In this document: positions 26,367-36,060 of the stretch, one piece after another
Layout of the letters: each line of letters opens with the position of its first letter
Position numbering within the stretch: the first letter of the stretch is position 1
Assembly (NCBI GenBank): GCA_013140985.1
Contig: JABFRU010000013.1
Span: 40,757-104,756 of the forward strand
Length of the DNA stretch: 64,000 nucleotides
Direction of reading: 5' to 3'
Origin: Chitinophagaceae bacterium
GTDB taxonomy: Bacteria; Bacteroidota; Bacteroidia; Chitinophagales; Chitinophagaceae
The notes under the pieces: model-generated
What the model saw: the letters and a program-made list of their open reading frames with translations, nothing else
Databases searched by the model: none
What the model was told of the DNA's origin: nothing
Made by a program: the position numbers and the translations under genes

Positions 26367-26782
26367 TTATTCTCTATTTACCTGGAATGTTACAGGTTGC
26401 TTGCGAAATGCTTTTACTTTACGGCCATTATGTATTGCAGGTTCCCATTTTGGACCTTTGATGATTACTCTTGTAACTTCTTGCTCCATTCCGAATCCAT
26501 GATTAGTGAGTGCCTTAAAATCAGAAAGATTCCCGGAGGTATCAACAATAAACTGGATAATAACTGTGTATGTACGGGGGCGAGCACCATTTACAGCAGG
26601 CACCTCAGCATTAAGATTATTTTCCAAATATTTTCTCCAACCAGCATTTCCGCCGGGGAAAGCCGCTTCTAAATCAACTTTTTGAAATATTGAATCGGCT
26701 GTAGATTGAATCGTTGTATCTTTTTGCGCTAACGTAACAGAACTAAGTGTTATCATTAGTAATAAGGAAAAAATTCTTTCAT
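26367..26782 (-). pseudogene. TonB C-terminal-domain protein with a frameshift in the signal peptide
   Basis: The body (about 120 aa) holds a TonB C-terminal domain: FPGGNAGWRKYLENNL, TYTVIIQFIVDTSGNLSDF and GPKWEPAIHNGRKV. An ATG at 26782 overlaps the stop of the preceding VOC gene (ATGA), the usual coupled layout, but leads to a stop after eight codons. Adding one T to the run of six T at 26768-26773 restores a clean signal peptide, MKEFFSLLLMITLSSVTLAQ. As written, translation could only begin at the internal ATG at 26756. This is a homopolymer indel: real, or an assembly error. Possible role in envelope energy transfer or TonB-like contact. Confidence 0.75.
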
Positions 26783-27138
26783 TTCTTATATTTTGGTTGA
26801 TACAACTGTATATAAAAATCACCCGGCGCTTTAAAATGTGTAACAAAGCCATAGCCATGATCTTCGATCTCTCCTCTAAATACCACACCTTTTGACTTTA
26901 GCTCATCCACTGTTTCCTGTATATTCTCACAATAAAAAGAAATATCAGCAGTTCCTGATAAACCACCTTCTTCACCACTAGTATCAGCCGGATGAACTCC
27001 CATATCAGCTTCGGGCAGATCAAAGATAAGCCAGCCCTGCCCAATATCATTTGCCCTTAATCCCAGTTTGTCCCGTAAAAAAAATCGAAGGCCCTCAGCA
27101 TCGGAACTGTAAAACATGGTATGTACTCCTGTTATCAT
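26779..27138 (-). CDS. VOC-family (glyoxalase-like) protein
   Basis: 119 aa single VOC domain: ITGVHTMFYSSDAEGLRFFLRDKLGL, then DISFYCENIQETVDELKSKG and the closing FVTHFKAPGDFYIQLYQPKY. Cytoplasmic; substrate unknown. First gene of a two-gene unit with the TonB-domain gene, overlapping by ATGA. Divergent from murB across 38 bp. Confidence 0.88.
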   Translation of the reverse strand: MITGVHTMFYSSDAEGLRFFLRDKLGLRANDIGQGWLIFDLPEADMGVHPADTSGEEGGLSGTADISFYCENIQETVDELKSKGVVFRGEIEDHGYGFVTHFKAPGDFYIQLYQPKYKK

Positions 27139-27176
27139 GGTTTTATTTTAAGGGTTAAAATAAGGACATTTGCATT

Positions 27177-28199
27177 ATGCAAATTCAGGAAAATATTTCA
27201 TTCAGGCGGTATAATACATTTGGTATCGATGCCAAAGCAAGATATTTTTCTGTATTTAAAGATATTGACGAGCTGGAAGAACTCATCGGGCAAGGCACAA
27301 GGATCAAGATTCAGGGAACAAGATTAGTATTGGGAGGAGGAAGTAATATTCTTTTTACAAAGGATTATGACGGATTAGTATTAAAGAATGAAATAACCGG
27401 TATAGATGAATTGCACGAGGATAATGAATATGTATATGTAAAAGCAGGGGCGGGGGAGAACTGGCACCAGTTTGTCTTGTATTGTATCAGTCGTAATTGG
27501 GCAGGAGTAGAAAATCTCTCTTTGATACCGGGTAATGTCGGTGCTTCACCGATGCAGAATATCGGCGCTTATGGTGTGGAACTGCAGGAAGTTTTTTATA
27601 GTCTTGAAGCTTTTAGTTTACAGGAGAAGAAAGTTTTCTCATTCAGTCGTAATGATTGTGAGTTCGGTTACCGCAACAGTATTTTTAAAGAAAGATATAA
27701 GGATCAGTTTGTCATTACTTCGGTTATATTTCGGTTAAAAAAGAAGCCCGGGTTTCATACAAATTATGGAGCTATTAATGAAGAGCTGGAAAAAATGGGG
27801 GTGAAGGAATTAAGTATCCAGGCCATCTCACAGGCTGTAATAAATATCCGTTCATCAAAGCTGCCTGACCCCAAAGAGATCGGCAATGCCGGAAGTTTTT
27901 TTAAAAACCCTTCTGTTTCCAAAGATAGATTTGAAGAACTAAAAACAAAATTCCCGGCAATCGTTGGATATAATAATTCGGATGGAACGATCAAGCTGGC
28001 TGCTGGTTGGCTGATCGAACAATGCGGTTGGAAGGGCTATCGTAGTGGCGATGCAGGATGCCACGCAAAACAAGCATTAGTGTTGGTGAATTATGGCAAT
28101 GCAACCGGGCAGCAGGTATATGATCTCAGTGAGAAGATATTATCAAGTGTGCAGGAAAAATTCGGAGTTCGCCTGGAACGAGAGGTCAATATCATTTAG
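27177..28199 (+). CDS. murB: UDP-N-acetylenolpyruvoylglucosamine reductase
   Basis: 340 aa. FAD-dependent reduction of enolpyruvyl-UDP-GlcNAc to UDP-MurNAc in peptidoglycan synthesis. N-terminal SFRRYNTFGIDAKA, FAD loop LVLGGGSNILF, LSLIPGNVGASPMQNIGAYG, YRNSIFK, and the catalytic Ser in GNAGSFFKNP. Type I MurB. The segment GQGTRIKIQGTR just before LVLGGGSN is encoded by a degenerate tandem repeat (27289-27330) and is probably an in-frame insertion. Confidence 0.96.
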   Translation: MQIQENISFRRYNTFGIDAKARYFSVFKDIDELEELIGQGTRIKIQGTRLVLGGGSNILFTKDYDGLVLKNEITGIDELHEDNEYVYVKAGAGENWHQFVLYCISRNWAGVENLSLIPGNVGASPMQNIGAYGVELQEVFYSLEAFSLQEKKVFSFSRNDCEFGYRNSIFKERYKDQFVITSVIFRLKKKPGFHTNYGAINEELEKMGVKELSIQAISQAVINIRSSKLPDPKEIGNAGSFFKNPSVSKDRFEELKTKFPAIVGYNNSDGTIKLAAGWLIEQCGWKGYRSGDAGCHAKQALVLVNYGNATGQQVYDLSEKILSSVQEKFGVRLEREVNII

Positions 28200-28204
28200 C
28201 TTCT

Positions 28205-29737
28205 TTATGCTTCCTCATCAAACTCTTCTTCGGTATAATCTTTTGCACCCAAATTCATCATGCTGCCGATAAGATCCTTGAACTCGATCTTGCTTTCAAA
28301 TATTTTTTTACTGATCAGTGAATAAGAAGAGAGGCCATGCAAAACAAATTCCATCAGTAAAGCTGACTGGGATTCATTGGCCTGTGCAAAATATTTTTTT
28401 ACCAAAGCATGAAGGCCATCTACTTTGTACAGCAATAATATTTTGTCCTTATCAGATGTATTGAATGAAATGTTGAGATTGTTCCCTTTGTCAAACCATT
28501 GGGTAATAGAACGATAAGGGTTATCATCTTTTTGGTCTTCCTGTGAAAGTTTACCGGTGTTTCTTCTCTTTTTTAGTTGTTCTGGGTTAGGAAAATATTG
28601 AATGAACTGGGAGCGGATCGCTTTATCCACTAAATTCATAGCCACCTGGTAGGGACCTTCCTGTTCACCTTCATACACCAGTTCTACTTTTCCTGTGATG
28701 GAAGGAATGATGCCGGCCAAATCGCTGATCCAAACCTGTGTTTGTTGTTCATTGTTGATGATAGCCCTTCTTTCAGCCGAACTCACGGCGTTTTCGTAAG
28801 CAGAAATAGTAAGTCTGGCGCTAACGCCGCTTTTTTTATCAACCAGTTCACTGCTCCTTGCTTCAAATGCAACTTGTTCGATCAGCCTTTTTACAAGATC
28901 ACTCACTTTTACTTTTGTTTTCTGGTCATCACTCAGTTCTGCTTCCTGCTCTGTTATCTCCAAAGCATTCTCCAGTGATTTTGGATAATGAGTGAGTATT
29001 TGACTTTCGATACGATCTTTTAATGGGGTGACGATAGAGCCACGATTGGTATAGTCTTCGGGATTGGCAGTAAATACAAATAAAATATCCAGTGGTAATC
29101 GTAATTTAAAACCTCTTATCTGCACATCACCTTCTTCCAGGATATTGAACAATGCCACTTGAATCCTTGCCTGCAGGTCGGGTAGTTCATTAATGACAAA
29201 GATGCCACGGTTACTTCTTGGAATGATGCCATAATGAATGACCCTTTCATCTGCAAAACTCAATTTTAAATTGGCAGCTTTGATCGGGTCAATATCTCCA
29301 ATAAGATCGGCAACACTTACATCCGGTGTTGCCAGTTTCTCTCCGTATCGTTCACTGCGGTGTATCCAACGGATCGGTGTTTCATCACCATGCGTTGCAA
29401 TTTCTTCTTTTGCAAATTTTGAAACAGGGTTGATCGGGTCGTCATTGATATCGCTGCCGGATATGCAGGGAATGTATTCATCCAGCAATTCGATCATCTG
29501 TCTTGCCATTCTTGTTTTGGCTTGTCCTCTTAATCCCAAAAAAAGAATATTGTGTTTGCTTAGCAAGGCTCTTTCCACATCAGGTATTACGGTATCTTCA
29601 TAGCCAACGATTCCCGGGAAAGTTGTTTCCTGCTTCTGCAATTTTGCAATAAGGTTCTGCCGTATCTCTTCTTTGATGCTTTTGGGCTGGTAACCCGAAG
29701 CTTTCAGTTCACCGAGTGTAGTTATATTTTTTTTCAT
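28205..29737 (-). CDS. AAA+ ATPase of the Mg-chelatase ChlI/MoxR type
   Basis: 510 aa from the ATG at 29737. The AAA+ core follows a short leader: Walker A-like FLGLRGQAKTR, with Ala where Gly usually precedes Lys, and a Walker B-like GIFVINELPDL, in which Asn precedes the Glu. Then VFTANPEDYTNRGSIVTPLKDRIE, a sensor 1/arginine-finger region as in ChlI. The C-terminal 180 residues are less conserved. With the VWA gene just upstream it resembles AAA/VWA pairs such as RavA-ViaA or ChlI-ChlD that remodel or load metal into a client protein. The client here is unknown. Confidence 0.88.
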   Translation of the reverse strand: MKKNITTLGELKASGYQPKSIKEEIRQNLIAKLQKQETTFPGIVGYEDTVIPDVERALLSKHNILFLGLRGQAKTRMARQMIELLDEYIPCISGSDINDDPINPVSKFAKEEIATHGDETPIRWIHRSERYGEKLATPDVSVADLIGDIDPIKAANLKLSFADERVIHYGIIPRSNRGIFVINELPDLQARIQVALFNILEEGDVQIRGFKLRLPLDILFVFTANPEDYTNRGSIVTPLKDRIESQILTHYPKSLENALEITEQEAELSDDQKTKVKVSDLVKRLIEQVAFEARSSELVDKKSGVSARLTISAYENAVSSAERRAIINNEQQTQVWISDLAGIIPSITGKVELVYEGEQEGPYQVAMNLVDKAIRSQFIQYFPNPEQLKKRRNTGKLSQEDQKDDNPYRSITQWFDKGNNLNISFNTSDKDKILLLYKVDGLHALVKKYFAQANESQSALLMEFVLHGLSSYSLISKKIFESKIEFKDLIGSMMNLGAKDYTEEEFDEEA

Positions 29738-29776
29738 TGCCGGTAAGAGGGGAAGGCGATAAGCCTTCATTTTTAG

Positions 29777-30166
29777 TTATTCTCTGCAATATCTTCTGAT
29801 ACCTTCCTTTATTAAACCCGCATTAAAATTGATCAGGAAGCCCACATGTACATTTGTCATTTTAAGATGACTTAGGATTTGGGCTACCCATACTGGATTA
29901 ACAGTGTCGATCGCTTTTAATTCGCAAATTATAAGCTTGTCAACAAATACATCCATTCTTAATCCTTCATCAAAAATCAATCCATCATATTGTACAGGCA
30001 AATAAACCTGACGTTCGAAAAAAATAGCCTTTTTTGCTAATTCATGACAAAAACAAATTTCATAAATCTTCTCAAGAAGTCCTGGTCCCAGCGCTTTATG
30101 AACTTTGAAAGCGCAATCCACGATCTCTTTACAAAGAAATTCCTCATGCCTGGTAAGTTTGTACAT
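29777..30166 (-). CDS. GxxExxY family protein
   Basis: 129 aa. The name-giving motif is GPGLLEKIYEICFCHEL; later VDKLIICELKAI matches the ExK of a PD-(D/E)XK-like nuclease fold that has been proposed for the family. GxxExxY genes are often found in many copies and scattered in Bacteroidota. This copy sits between the AAA+ and VWA genes, which normally adjoin, so it probably arrived later. Function unknown. Confidence 0.9.
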   Translation of the reverse strand: MYKLTRHEEFLCKEIVDCAFKVHKALGPGLLEKIYEICFCHELAKKAIFFERQVYLPVQYDGLIFDEGLRMDVFVDKLIICELKAIDTVNPVWVAQILSHLKMTNVHVGFLINFNAGLIKEGIRRYCRE

Positions 30167-30284
30167 TCATCAGGATTGATAAGATAAAGTAATATCAACT
30201 AACTTTAAGTCTTATCGTTTTTTCACCTGACAAAAATGTTTTTTCCTATAAACAAAACTTTTCGCCTTACCGTCTTCCCGGCAA

Positions 30285-31382
30285 TCAATATACAGTCTTC
30301 TTTTTTCCGGATTCAAAATCTTTAAAAATAAAGGCGCCTAATTTATCCAGCGAAGCAAAAAATGCTTTGCCATTATTCATCTCGGTAAATTCCTGTACGA
30401 AACGTTGTAAATACGGATCAGTAGCGATCATAAATGTGGTGATAGGTATTTTCAGTTTCTTGCATTGTGCAGCGAGGTTGATACAACGGTTCACCACCTT
30501 CCTGTCCAATCCAAAACTATTCTTATAATACCGTTTGCCGATCTTTAAACAAGTGGGCTTACCATCGGTGATCATGAATATCTGTTTGTTCGGATTTTTT
30601 CTTCTGCGAAGGATATCCATCGCCAGTTCCAATCCTGCCACTGTATTAGTATGATAAGGCCCCACCTGCAAATAAGGAAGATCTTTAACTTCAATAGGCC
30701 AGGCATCATTACCAAACACAACTATATCCAATGTGTCCTTTGCATATTTGGTTGTGATCAGTTCACTCAACGCCATCGCTACTTTTTTGGCAGGCGTTAT
30801 CCTGTCCTCGCCATATAATATCATGGAATGAGAGATATCGATCATCAGTACAGTGGAGGTCTGCGCTTTAAAATCTGTTTCTCTTATGCTCAGGTCATCT
30901 TCCTGCATACTGAAACTTTCAATGCCATGATTGATCTGTGCATTACGGATGCTTTCTGTAAAATCAATTTGTTCCAGCATATCACCAAACTGGAATTGTC
31001 TTGTCTCCGGGTTGAGTTCATCACCCTGTCCGGGTTTAAAGCTGTGATGATCGCCCTGCTTTGTTTTTTTTAGTTTGCCAAAAATTTCTTCCAAACTTCT
31101 TCTTCGGATACCCTGTTCTGTTTTTGGAGTGATCTTTATTTGGCCCTGTTCATTATTTTCTGTGATATATCCTTTCTCTCTTAGCTCATCAATAAAATCA
31201 CCCATACCATATTCATCATCGGTTAGCTGGTATTGCTTGTCGAGCTCACTCATCCATTGCATCGCTTCAGCCACGTCGCCGCTGGTGTAGGTGAGTAACT
31301 GCATAAAAATATCGAGCAGTTGTTCAAAACGGCTTTTGCCATCGCTGGTGGGGTCAAATTTTGCAAAATGAAAACCTCTCAT
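30285..31382 (-). CDS. VWA-domain protein paired with the AAA+ ATPase
   Basis: 365 aa. The first 165 residues are helical and charged. The VWA domain (about 175-355) has a complete MIDAS: DISHSM (DxSxS), the Thr in GPYHTNTVAGLELA, and MITDGKPT. Such proteins work with AAA+ partners, here the gene 550 bp downstream on the same strand, interrupted by the GxxExxY gene. Cytoplasmic; no signal peptide. Confidence 0.9.
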   Translation of the reverse strand: MRGFHFAKFDPTSDGKSRFEQLLDIFMQLLTYTSGDVAEAMQWMSELDKQYQLTDDEYGMGDFIDELREKGYITENNEQGQIKITPKTEQGIRRRSLEEIFGKLKKTKQGDHHSFKPGQGDELNPETRQFQFGDMLEQIDFTESIRNAQINHGIESFSMQEDDLSIRETDFKAQTSTVLMIDISHSMILYGEDRITPAKKVAMALSELITTKYAKDTLDIVVFGNDAWPIEVKDLPYLQVGPYHTNTVAGLELAMDILRRRKNPNKQIFMITDGKPTCLKIGKRYYKNSFGLDRKVVNRCINLAAQCKKLKIPITTFMIATDPYLQRFVQEFTEMNNGKAFFASLDKLGAFIFKDFESGKKKTVY

Positions 31383-31490
31383 CGAAATGTAATTTACGAT
31401 AATTCTACGGTGGCGGGTTTGTCATCCTCCTTCGACAGGGCTATGGAGAATGAATTAACAACAACTTAAACCGTCACAAGTTCAAAAAAA

Positions 31491-31518
31491 ATCCCGCCCG
31501 CCAACTGGCGGACGGGAT
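31491..31518 (-). terminator. Terminator of the GT117-like gene
   Basis: ATCCCG[C]CCGCC pairs with GGCGGACGGGAT around an AACT loop; on the minus strand it is followed by eight T. Confidence 0.88.
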
Positions 31519-31540
31519 CTATAGACTTTGTCAATCATTA

Positions 31541-34500
31541 TCAGGGATTTTTGCCCGTATCTTTTTTGGTAGCGCCATCATTCGGCCGTGGCGGATTGAT
31601 AACAGGCGTTTGCCCTTCACCTGTTTTAGGTATAACACCCGGGGCGTATTTTTTCTCTACCTCAAGCAATACTTCCAGTAGCAGGTCATTCACATACCAC
31701 TCATCTTTCAGTCCTTCAAATTTTTTAGTGTTGGAAATTATGCCTGATCTTGTAACTGTAGGCTCTATGCCGCCATTCATATAGATATAATATGCTTTTT
31801 GTTGTTCCATGTCTTTGCGTAAAATTGTCCTGACCTTTTCCGCAACATCGTTTTTACCTGCTTTGTAACAAGCTTCCAGGTATATCATCGCTGTCTGGTT
31901 ATGCTGGTTAATCCTGCTCACCATTGCATACGGAAGATTTTCAGTACTGATGCCCTGCTCTACTTTGTTCAGCAGTTTTTGTGCCTCTTCTATGCGGCCT
32001 TTATCAGCAAGGTTACCAGCCGCTTCTGCAAATGCGGATCTCATACTTAAAATATGACGCCTGTTCTCTTCATCAAAATATAGTCCCTTTTTATCAGCGC
32101 CTCCGAATTCAAATTTATTCAGCAGGTTATTGTACATCGTATCTGTATTGTTGTTCCTGATTGATCCGCCCATCCTCATGGCCCGCATTGTCTGGTCTGT
32201 TACCCAATTTCGCTGTGGTTCATCAAGTCCTACCGGCACTAAACGGTATGCAAGACCATCTTTGCGTAAATATTGGCCAAATCCAAGATCGCCATAAGGG
32301 TGCGTAAAGTAAATAGGGCGTCTCCACCCGTCTTTTGCAATAGACTCAATAATATTCAGGATGATAATTTCGTTGCGGTCAAGATAATTTTTGCTGTATT
32401 CACAATACATTTCACTTAGAATACTGTCGGTAGCATTCAGCCCTCCGTTCTTTCTTGTCAGCGCTGTATCCACAGATATTTTGTATCTTTTTACAGGTAA
32501 AGTTTCTGGTCCGCTATCTCGTCCTGTCTTTGGATCAGTAGTCTTTTTACCTATATAATCAATGATCTCATGGATGGGGTAATAAAGGGTTTCATTTACC
32601 CCCGGGTTTTTCTGATAATAGATCCTGGCCCGGTTGTCACCTTCTATTTGTTCCGGTGTCAGTATTACATTCAATGAATCTGATTTGTTGACTGCATAAC
32701 GGAGTTGATTGATATACCAGTCAATCCCCAGCAAACTATTATTGATGATGCGGATATCTGGACGAATGCCTTCCACTTCCTGTGCATACCACAGCGGGTA
32801 AGTGTCATTATCACCAAAAGTGAAAATGATAGCATTGGGTGCACAGCTTTCCAAATAGTCTTTGGCAATATCAGGCGCTGTTGTTTTACGGCTACGGTCA
32901 TGATCATCCCATTCCTGTTGTGCCATCAGCAGCGGAACTAACATACAAACCACGGCGGTGGAAATATTCAGCATTCTTGCATTTTGCCCGCCTGAGGAGA
33001 GCATCCTGACAAGATAGGTAATCGCAGCAGTTACTGCAGCGTACAGAACTGTTGCAAAAATTGACACCAGTAAACCATCGCCGGCCTCTTCGCTGGCGCA
33101 ACTCATAAATGTTATAAGGAATGTGAGACCTGCACCAAATAATAATGTATTCTGGAAGGTCATCTTGTCTGCTTTTTCCCTTGCGAGTCTTACAAATGCT
33201 ACTACCGCAAGGCCTATCCATAATGCAAAAACATAAAATGAACTAACGTAAGCATAGTCTCTTTCACGGGGCTGGCTGCCGGGCTGATTCAGATAGATCA
33301 CCACAGCTATACCTGTCATGAAGAAGAGCAGGAAGTTCACCACCCAATCTTTTTTATTTCTCAGGAATTGATAAACACAGCCAACAATACCCAGGATAAA
33401 CGGCAGCATGTAAAGTTTGTTCTTTGCTTTATTGTTTTTGAGGCTTTCAGGAAGTTTGGACTGATCTCCGAGTCGTTGATTATCTATAAAAGAAATACCC
33501 GATATCCAATTCCCATCTCTTTTGTTACTGAAGCCCTGTATATCATTTTGCTTACCGGCGAAATTCCACATAAAATATCGCCAGTACATAAAGCCCATTT
33601 GATAGGTAATGAACCATTCGAAATTATCGGCATAGGAAGGAGCTTCATATCTTCCTTGCTCATCCTGGGCCAGGCCCAGCCATTCGGCATATGCTTGCGC
33701 ATGGCCCTGGTCATTGCTCGCATCCCATATCCGCGGAAAGACCTGCATGTCGGATTTTTCATACAGCGGCTTCATGTCACGGCCAGTTGGTATATACTTG
33801 TCTTTTCCTTTTATATACCTCATCGCTCCTTCTTTCATATCTACTTTCCGGTCACCATCATCATCTCTGTAGTTGGCAGCAAAATGAGGTCCGTACAGGA
33901 GCGGGGCATCACCATACTGCTCACGGCTCAGGTAATAAACAAGGTTGATAGGATTGTCAACATTGTTCATGTCAACAGCAGGATTAGAATTGGAACGGAT
34001 GAGGGATGTGAAATACATAAAATATCCCAGCATCATGAATGCGTAGCACCACAGTGATAGTTTGATGACCCGTAAAGCAGAAGGCTTCATAAAATAACCG
34101 GCAGCGGTTGCTGCAGCAAGTATCAGCAAAAGCCTTAGGAATTTAAGGCCATCGCCGGGAACGATAACAAATGGTAAAGCTGTAAGGAAAAGGAACAAGC
34201 TAAACCAACTGATCAGTTTTACAGGAGTGATATTTTTCTCAGTGAAACGCAAGGCCCATGCAATAAGCGCAGCAAGAGCAATAAAATAAAGCGCAAAGCC
34301 GGTAAAAAAGGGCATGCCTATTTTATTGGTAAAGAAAATATCAAAATAACCTGCTGCTTTCATTGAATACTGGATGACACCTACCTGAACGAGGCCAGTT
34401 ATTAAACAGCCAAGAATGAATGCAACAATGGCTCCTTTGGTAGAAGCCTGGTAACGGCGATAATAATAGATCATCACGATAGCCGGTATAGTAAGCAGGT

Positions 34501-35104
34501 TCAAAAGGTGTACACCGATAGACAGACCCATCATAAAAAATAAAACAACGATCCAGCGATCGCTTCTTGCTCTTGCAAAAGGATCATTGCCTGCTTTTTC
34601 ATCGGAATGTTCCCATTTCAGCATCAGCCAGAATACCAATGCTGTAAAGAATGATGATAAAGCATATACCTCACCTTCACCGGCACTGAACCAGAATGAA
34701 TCGCTGAATGTATAAGCTAATCCACCCACCACACCGGCCGCCATAACAGTGAATTTTTGACTGCTGCTTAATTCTTCACCAACACTCACAAACATTTTGC
34801 GGGCAAAATGTGTAATACTCCAGAAAAGAAAAAGAATAGTAGCCGCACTTGCCAATGCACTCATAGTGTTTACAGCATTGGCAGCCGTGTGTCCGTTATC
34901 GCCAAACAGGATAACAAAGAATCTGCCGAGTAGGGTAAACATTGGTGCACCCGGAGGGTGGGGCAACTGCAAATGATACGCACAGGAAACAAACTCGCCG
35001 CAATCCCACAGGGATCCTCTTGCTTCACGGGTAAGAAAATAAGTAAGGAAGGCAATGAAGAAGACTCCCCATCCGGTAATGTTATTCACTTTTCTGAAGT
35101 TCAT
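31541..35104 (-). CDS. DUF2723 / GT117-like membrane glycosyltransferase
   Basis: 1187 aa. The N-terminal half is a polytopic membrane protein (about 12 helices) of the PMT/GT-C type: FLTREARGSLWDCGEFVSCAYHLQLPHPPGAP has the acidic DxGE motif of the first loop. A long soluble C-terminal part follows from about residue 730, with FTFGDNDTYPLWYAQEVEGIRPDI and a helical repeat region at 1020-1150. GT117 members, almost all in Bacteroidota, are thought to use lipid-linked sugars for protein or polymer glycosylation; the acceptor is unknown. Monocistronic, with its own promoter and terminator. Confidence 0.9.
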   Translation of the reverse strand: MNFRKVNNITGWGVFFIAFLTYFLTREARGSLWDCGEFVSCAYHLQLPHPPGAPMFTLLGRFFVILFGDNGHTAANAVNTMSALASAATILFLFWSITHFARKMFVSVGEELSSSQKFTVMAAGVVGGLAYTFSDSFWFSAGEGEVYALSSFFTALVFWLMLKWEHSDEKAGNDPFARARSDRWIVVLFFMMGLSIGVHLLNLLTIPAIVMIYYYRRYQASTKGAIVAFILGCLITGLVQVGVIQYSMKAAGYFDIFFTNKIGMPFFTGFALYFIALAALIAWALRFTEKNITPVKLISWFSLFLFLTALPFVIVPGDGLKFLRLLLILAAATAAGYFMKPSALRVIKLSLWCYAFMMLGYFMYFTSLIRSNSNPAVDMNNVDNPINLVYYLSREQYGDAPLLYGPHFAANYRDDDGDRKVDMKEGAMRYIKGKDKYIPTGRDMKPLYEKSDMQVFPRIWDASNDQGHAQAYAEWLGLAQDEQGRYEAPSYADNFEWFITYQMGFMYWRYFMWNFAGKQNDIQGFSNKRDGNWISGISFIDNQRLGDQSKLPESLKNNKAKNKLYMLPFILGIVGCVYQFLRNKKDWVVNFLLFFMTGIAVVIYLNQPGSQPRERDYAYVSSFYVFALWIGLAVVAFVRLAREKADKMTFQNTLLFGAGLTFLITFMSCASEEAGDGLLVSIFATVLYAAVTAAITYLVRMLSSGGQNARMLNISTAVVCMLVPLLMAQQEWDDHDRSRKTTAPDIAKDYLESCAPNAIIFTFGDNDTYPLWYAQEVEGIRPDIRIINNSLLGIDWYINQLRYAVNKSDSLNVILTPEQIEGDNRARIYYQKNPGVNETLYYPIHEIIDYIGKKTTDPKTGRDSGPETLPVKRYKISVDTALTRKNGGLNATDSILSEMYCEYSKNYLDRNEIIILNIIESIAKDGWRRPIYFTHPYGDLGFGQYLRKDGLAYRLVPVGLDEPQRNWVTDQTMRAMRMGGSIRNNNTDTMYNNLLNKFEFGGADKKGLYFDEENRRHILSMRSAFAEAAGNLADKGRIEEAQKLLNKVEQGISTENLPYAMVSRINQHNQTAMIYLEACYKAGKNDVAEKVRTILRKDMEQQKAYYIYMNGGIEPTVTRSGIISNTKKFEGLKDEWYVNDLLLEVLLEVEKKYAPGVIPKTGEGQTPVINPPRPNDGATKKDTGKNP

Positions 35105-35127
35105 AAAGGGTTGATTTTGAGAGATAG

Positions 35128-35135
35128 CAAAAATA
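35128..35135 (-). promoter_or_regulatory. Minus-7 box of the GT117-like gene
   Basis: TATTTTTG on the minus strand, 23 bp before the start codon. Confidence 0.5.
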
Positions 35136-35146
35136 GGGTTTTGGAG

Positions 35147-35240
35147 GGTTTAAAAAGTTTAAGGGGGTTTAAAAGGTTTCAAAAGTTTTACGGGAGGTCA
35201 GACCCCTAATTTCTTAAGCCTTTTGAAATTTTTAAACCTT
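35147..35240. repeat. Intergenic inverted repeat of TTTAAA/TTTCAAA units
   Basis: The left part has GGTTTAAAAAGTTT and GTTTAAAAGGTTTC; the right part has their complements (GCCTTTTGAAATTTTTAAACC). A hairpin with GGGGTCTGACC-like centre can form. Same family as the repeat at 9942-10025. Confidence 0.75.
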
Positions 35241-35245
35241 TGAAA

Positions 35246-36055
35246 CTATTCAAAGTACACTCGTATTGTCTGGTACGACAACTGCCCCTGCCTGATCTTT
35301 TCCGAGAAACTTTTGAGACCGAAAAGACCGGCAGCATTCCCTTTATTGATAGCAATTTCAAGATAACCTGCGCTGTTAAAGAGTGCCAGCTTTTCGCCTT
35401 CTGCTACATCTGCATAGCTTTCACTGATGCGGTCAATGGCTTCATCTCTTTTGAATACGATACGAAAACTCCGGCCTTTTCGCTGTTCTTCAAATTGTTC
35501 CCGGGTAATGTTGACGATCACATTTTCAAAATTGTCTATAAAAATGATCTGTCCTTCTATAGAATTTCCGTCGAGTGTTGGCCGCAAATGTCTTTTCTCT
35601 AAATACTTTACATCTGGTATGCCGATATTTTTTATTGATTCACCATTTACGAGCTGATTGATCGTATGCCCCATTACTGAAGCAATAAAAGTTGTGTTCT
35701 TTATCGCTGTTTTTTCCAGTGGTATCCCGATCACTATCTCCGGTGTTTCTTCCAGTATCATTGTTAGTAAACCATTGTCAGCGCAAATAAGGTATTGGTT
35801 GTTGTGAAAAGCAAGTAATAGTTGTTCAGGTTTTTTTTCAAACAGGTTTACCAAAATAAGATGATAAGTATAGTCGGGAAAATTCTTTACTGCATTGCGG
35901 CATACATAAGCCGCCTGGGGATAATTGTAGGGAGGAATGTTGTGAGAGATATCAATGATCTGGAACTCGGGATTGGCCTGTAATAGCTGTGCTTTTACAG
36001 CTCCCACTAAATAATCAGGGCTGCCAATATCGGATGTCAGAGTTAGTAAAGGCAT
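35246..36055 (-). CDS. SAM hydroxide adenosyltransferase (DUF62 family)
   Basis: 269 aa from the ATG at 36055. It starts MPLLTLTSDIGSPDYLVGAVKA, with the Asp in TSDIG binding SAM ribose, and has NNQYLICADNGLLTMI and FIDNFENVIVNI, marks of the fluorinase/chlorinase-like family. Non-halogenating members hydrolyse SAM to adenosine and methionine using hydroxide. No halogenation-specific loop can be shown. Monocistronic, flanked by inverted repeats. Confidence 0.9.
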   Translation of the reverse strand: MPLLTLTSDIGSPDYLVGAVKAQLLQANPEFQIIDISHNIPPYNYPQAAYVCRNAVKNFPDYTYHLILVNLFEKKPEQLLLAFHNNQYLICADNGLLTMILEETPEIVIGIPLEKTAIKNTTFIASVMGHTINQLVNGESIKNIGIPDVKYLEKRHLRPTLDGNSIEGQIIFIDNFENVIVNITREQFEEQRKGRSFRIVFKRDEAIDRISESYADVAEGEKLALFNSAGYLEIAINKGNAAGLFGLKSFSEKIRQGQLSYQTIRVYFE

Positions 36056-36060
36056 ACGCA

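Noticed and set aside
35246..36055. A SAM-dependent fluorinase or chlorinase
   Set aside because: The general family hydrolyses SAM with hydroxide; nothing in the sequence shows the halide-binding loop, and no halometabolite genes are nearby.
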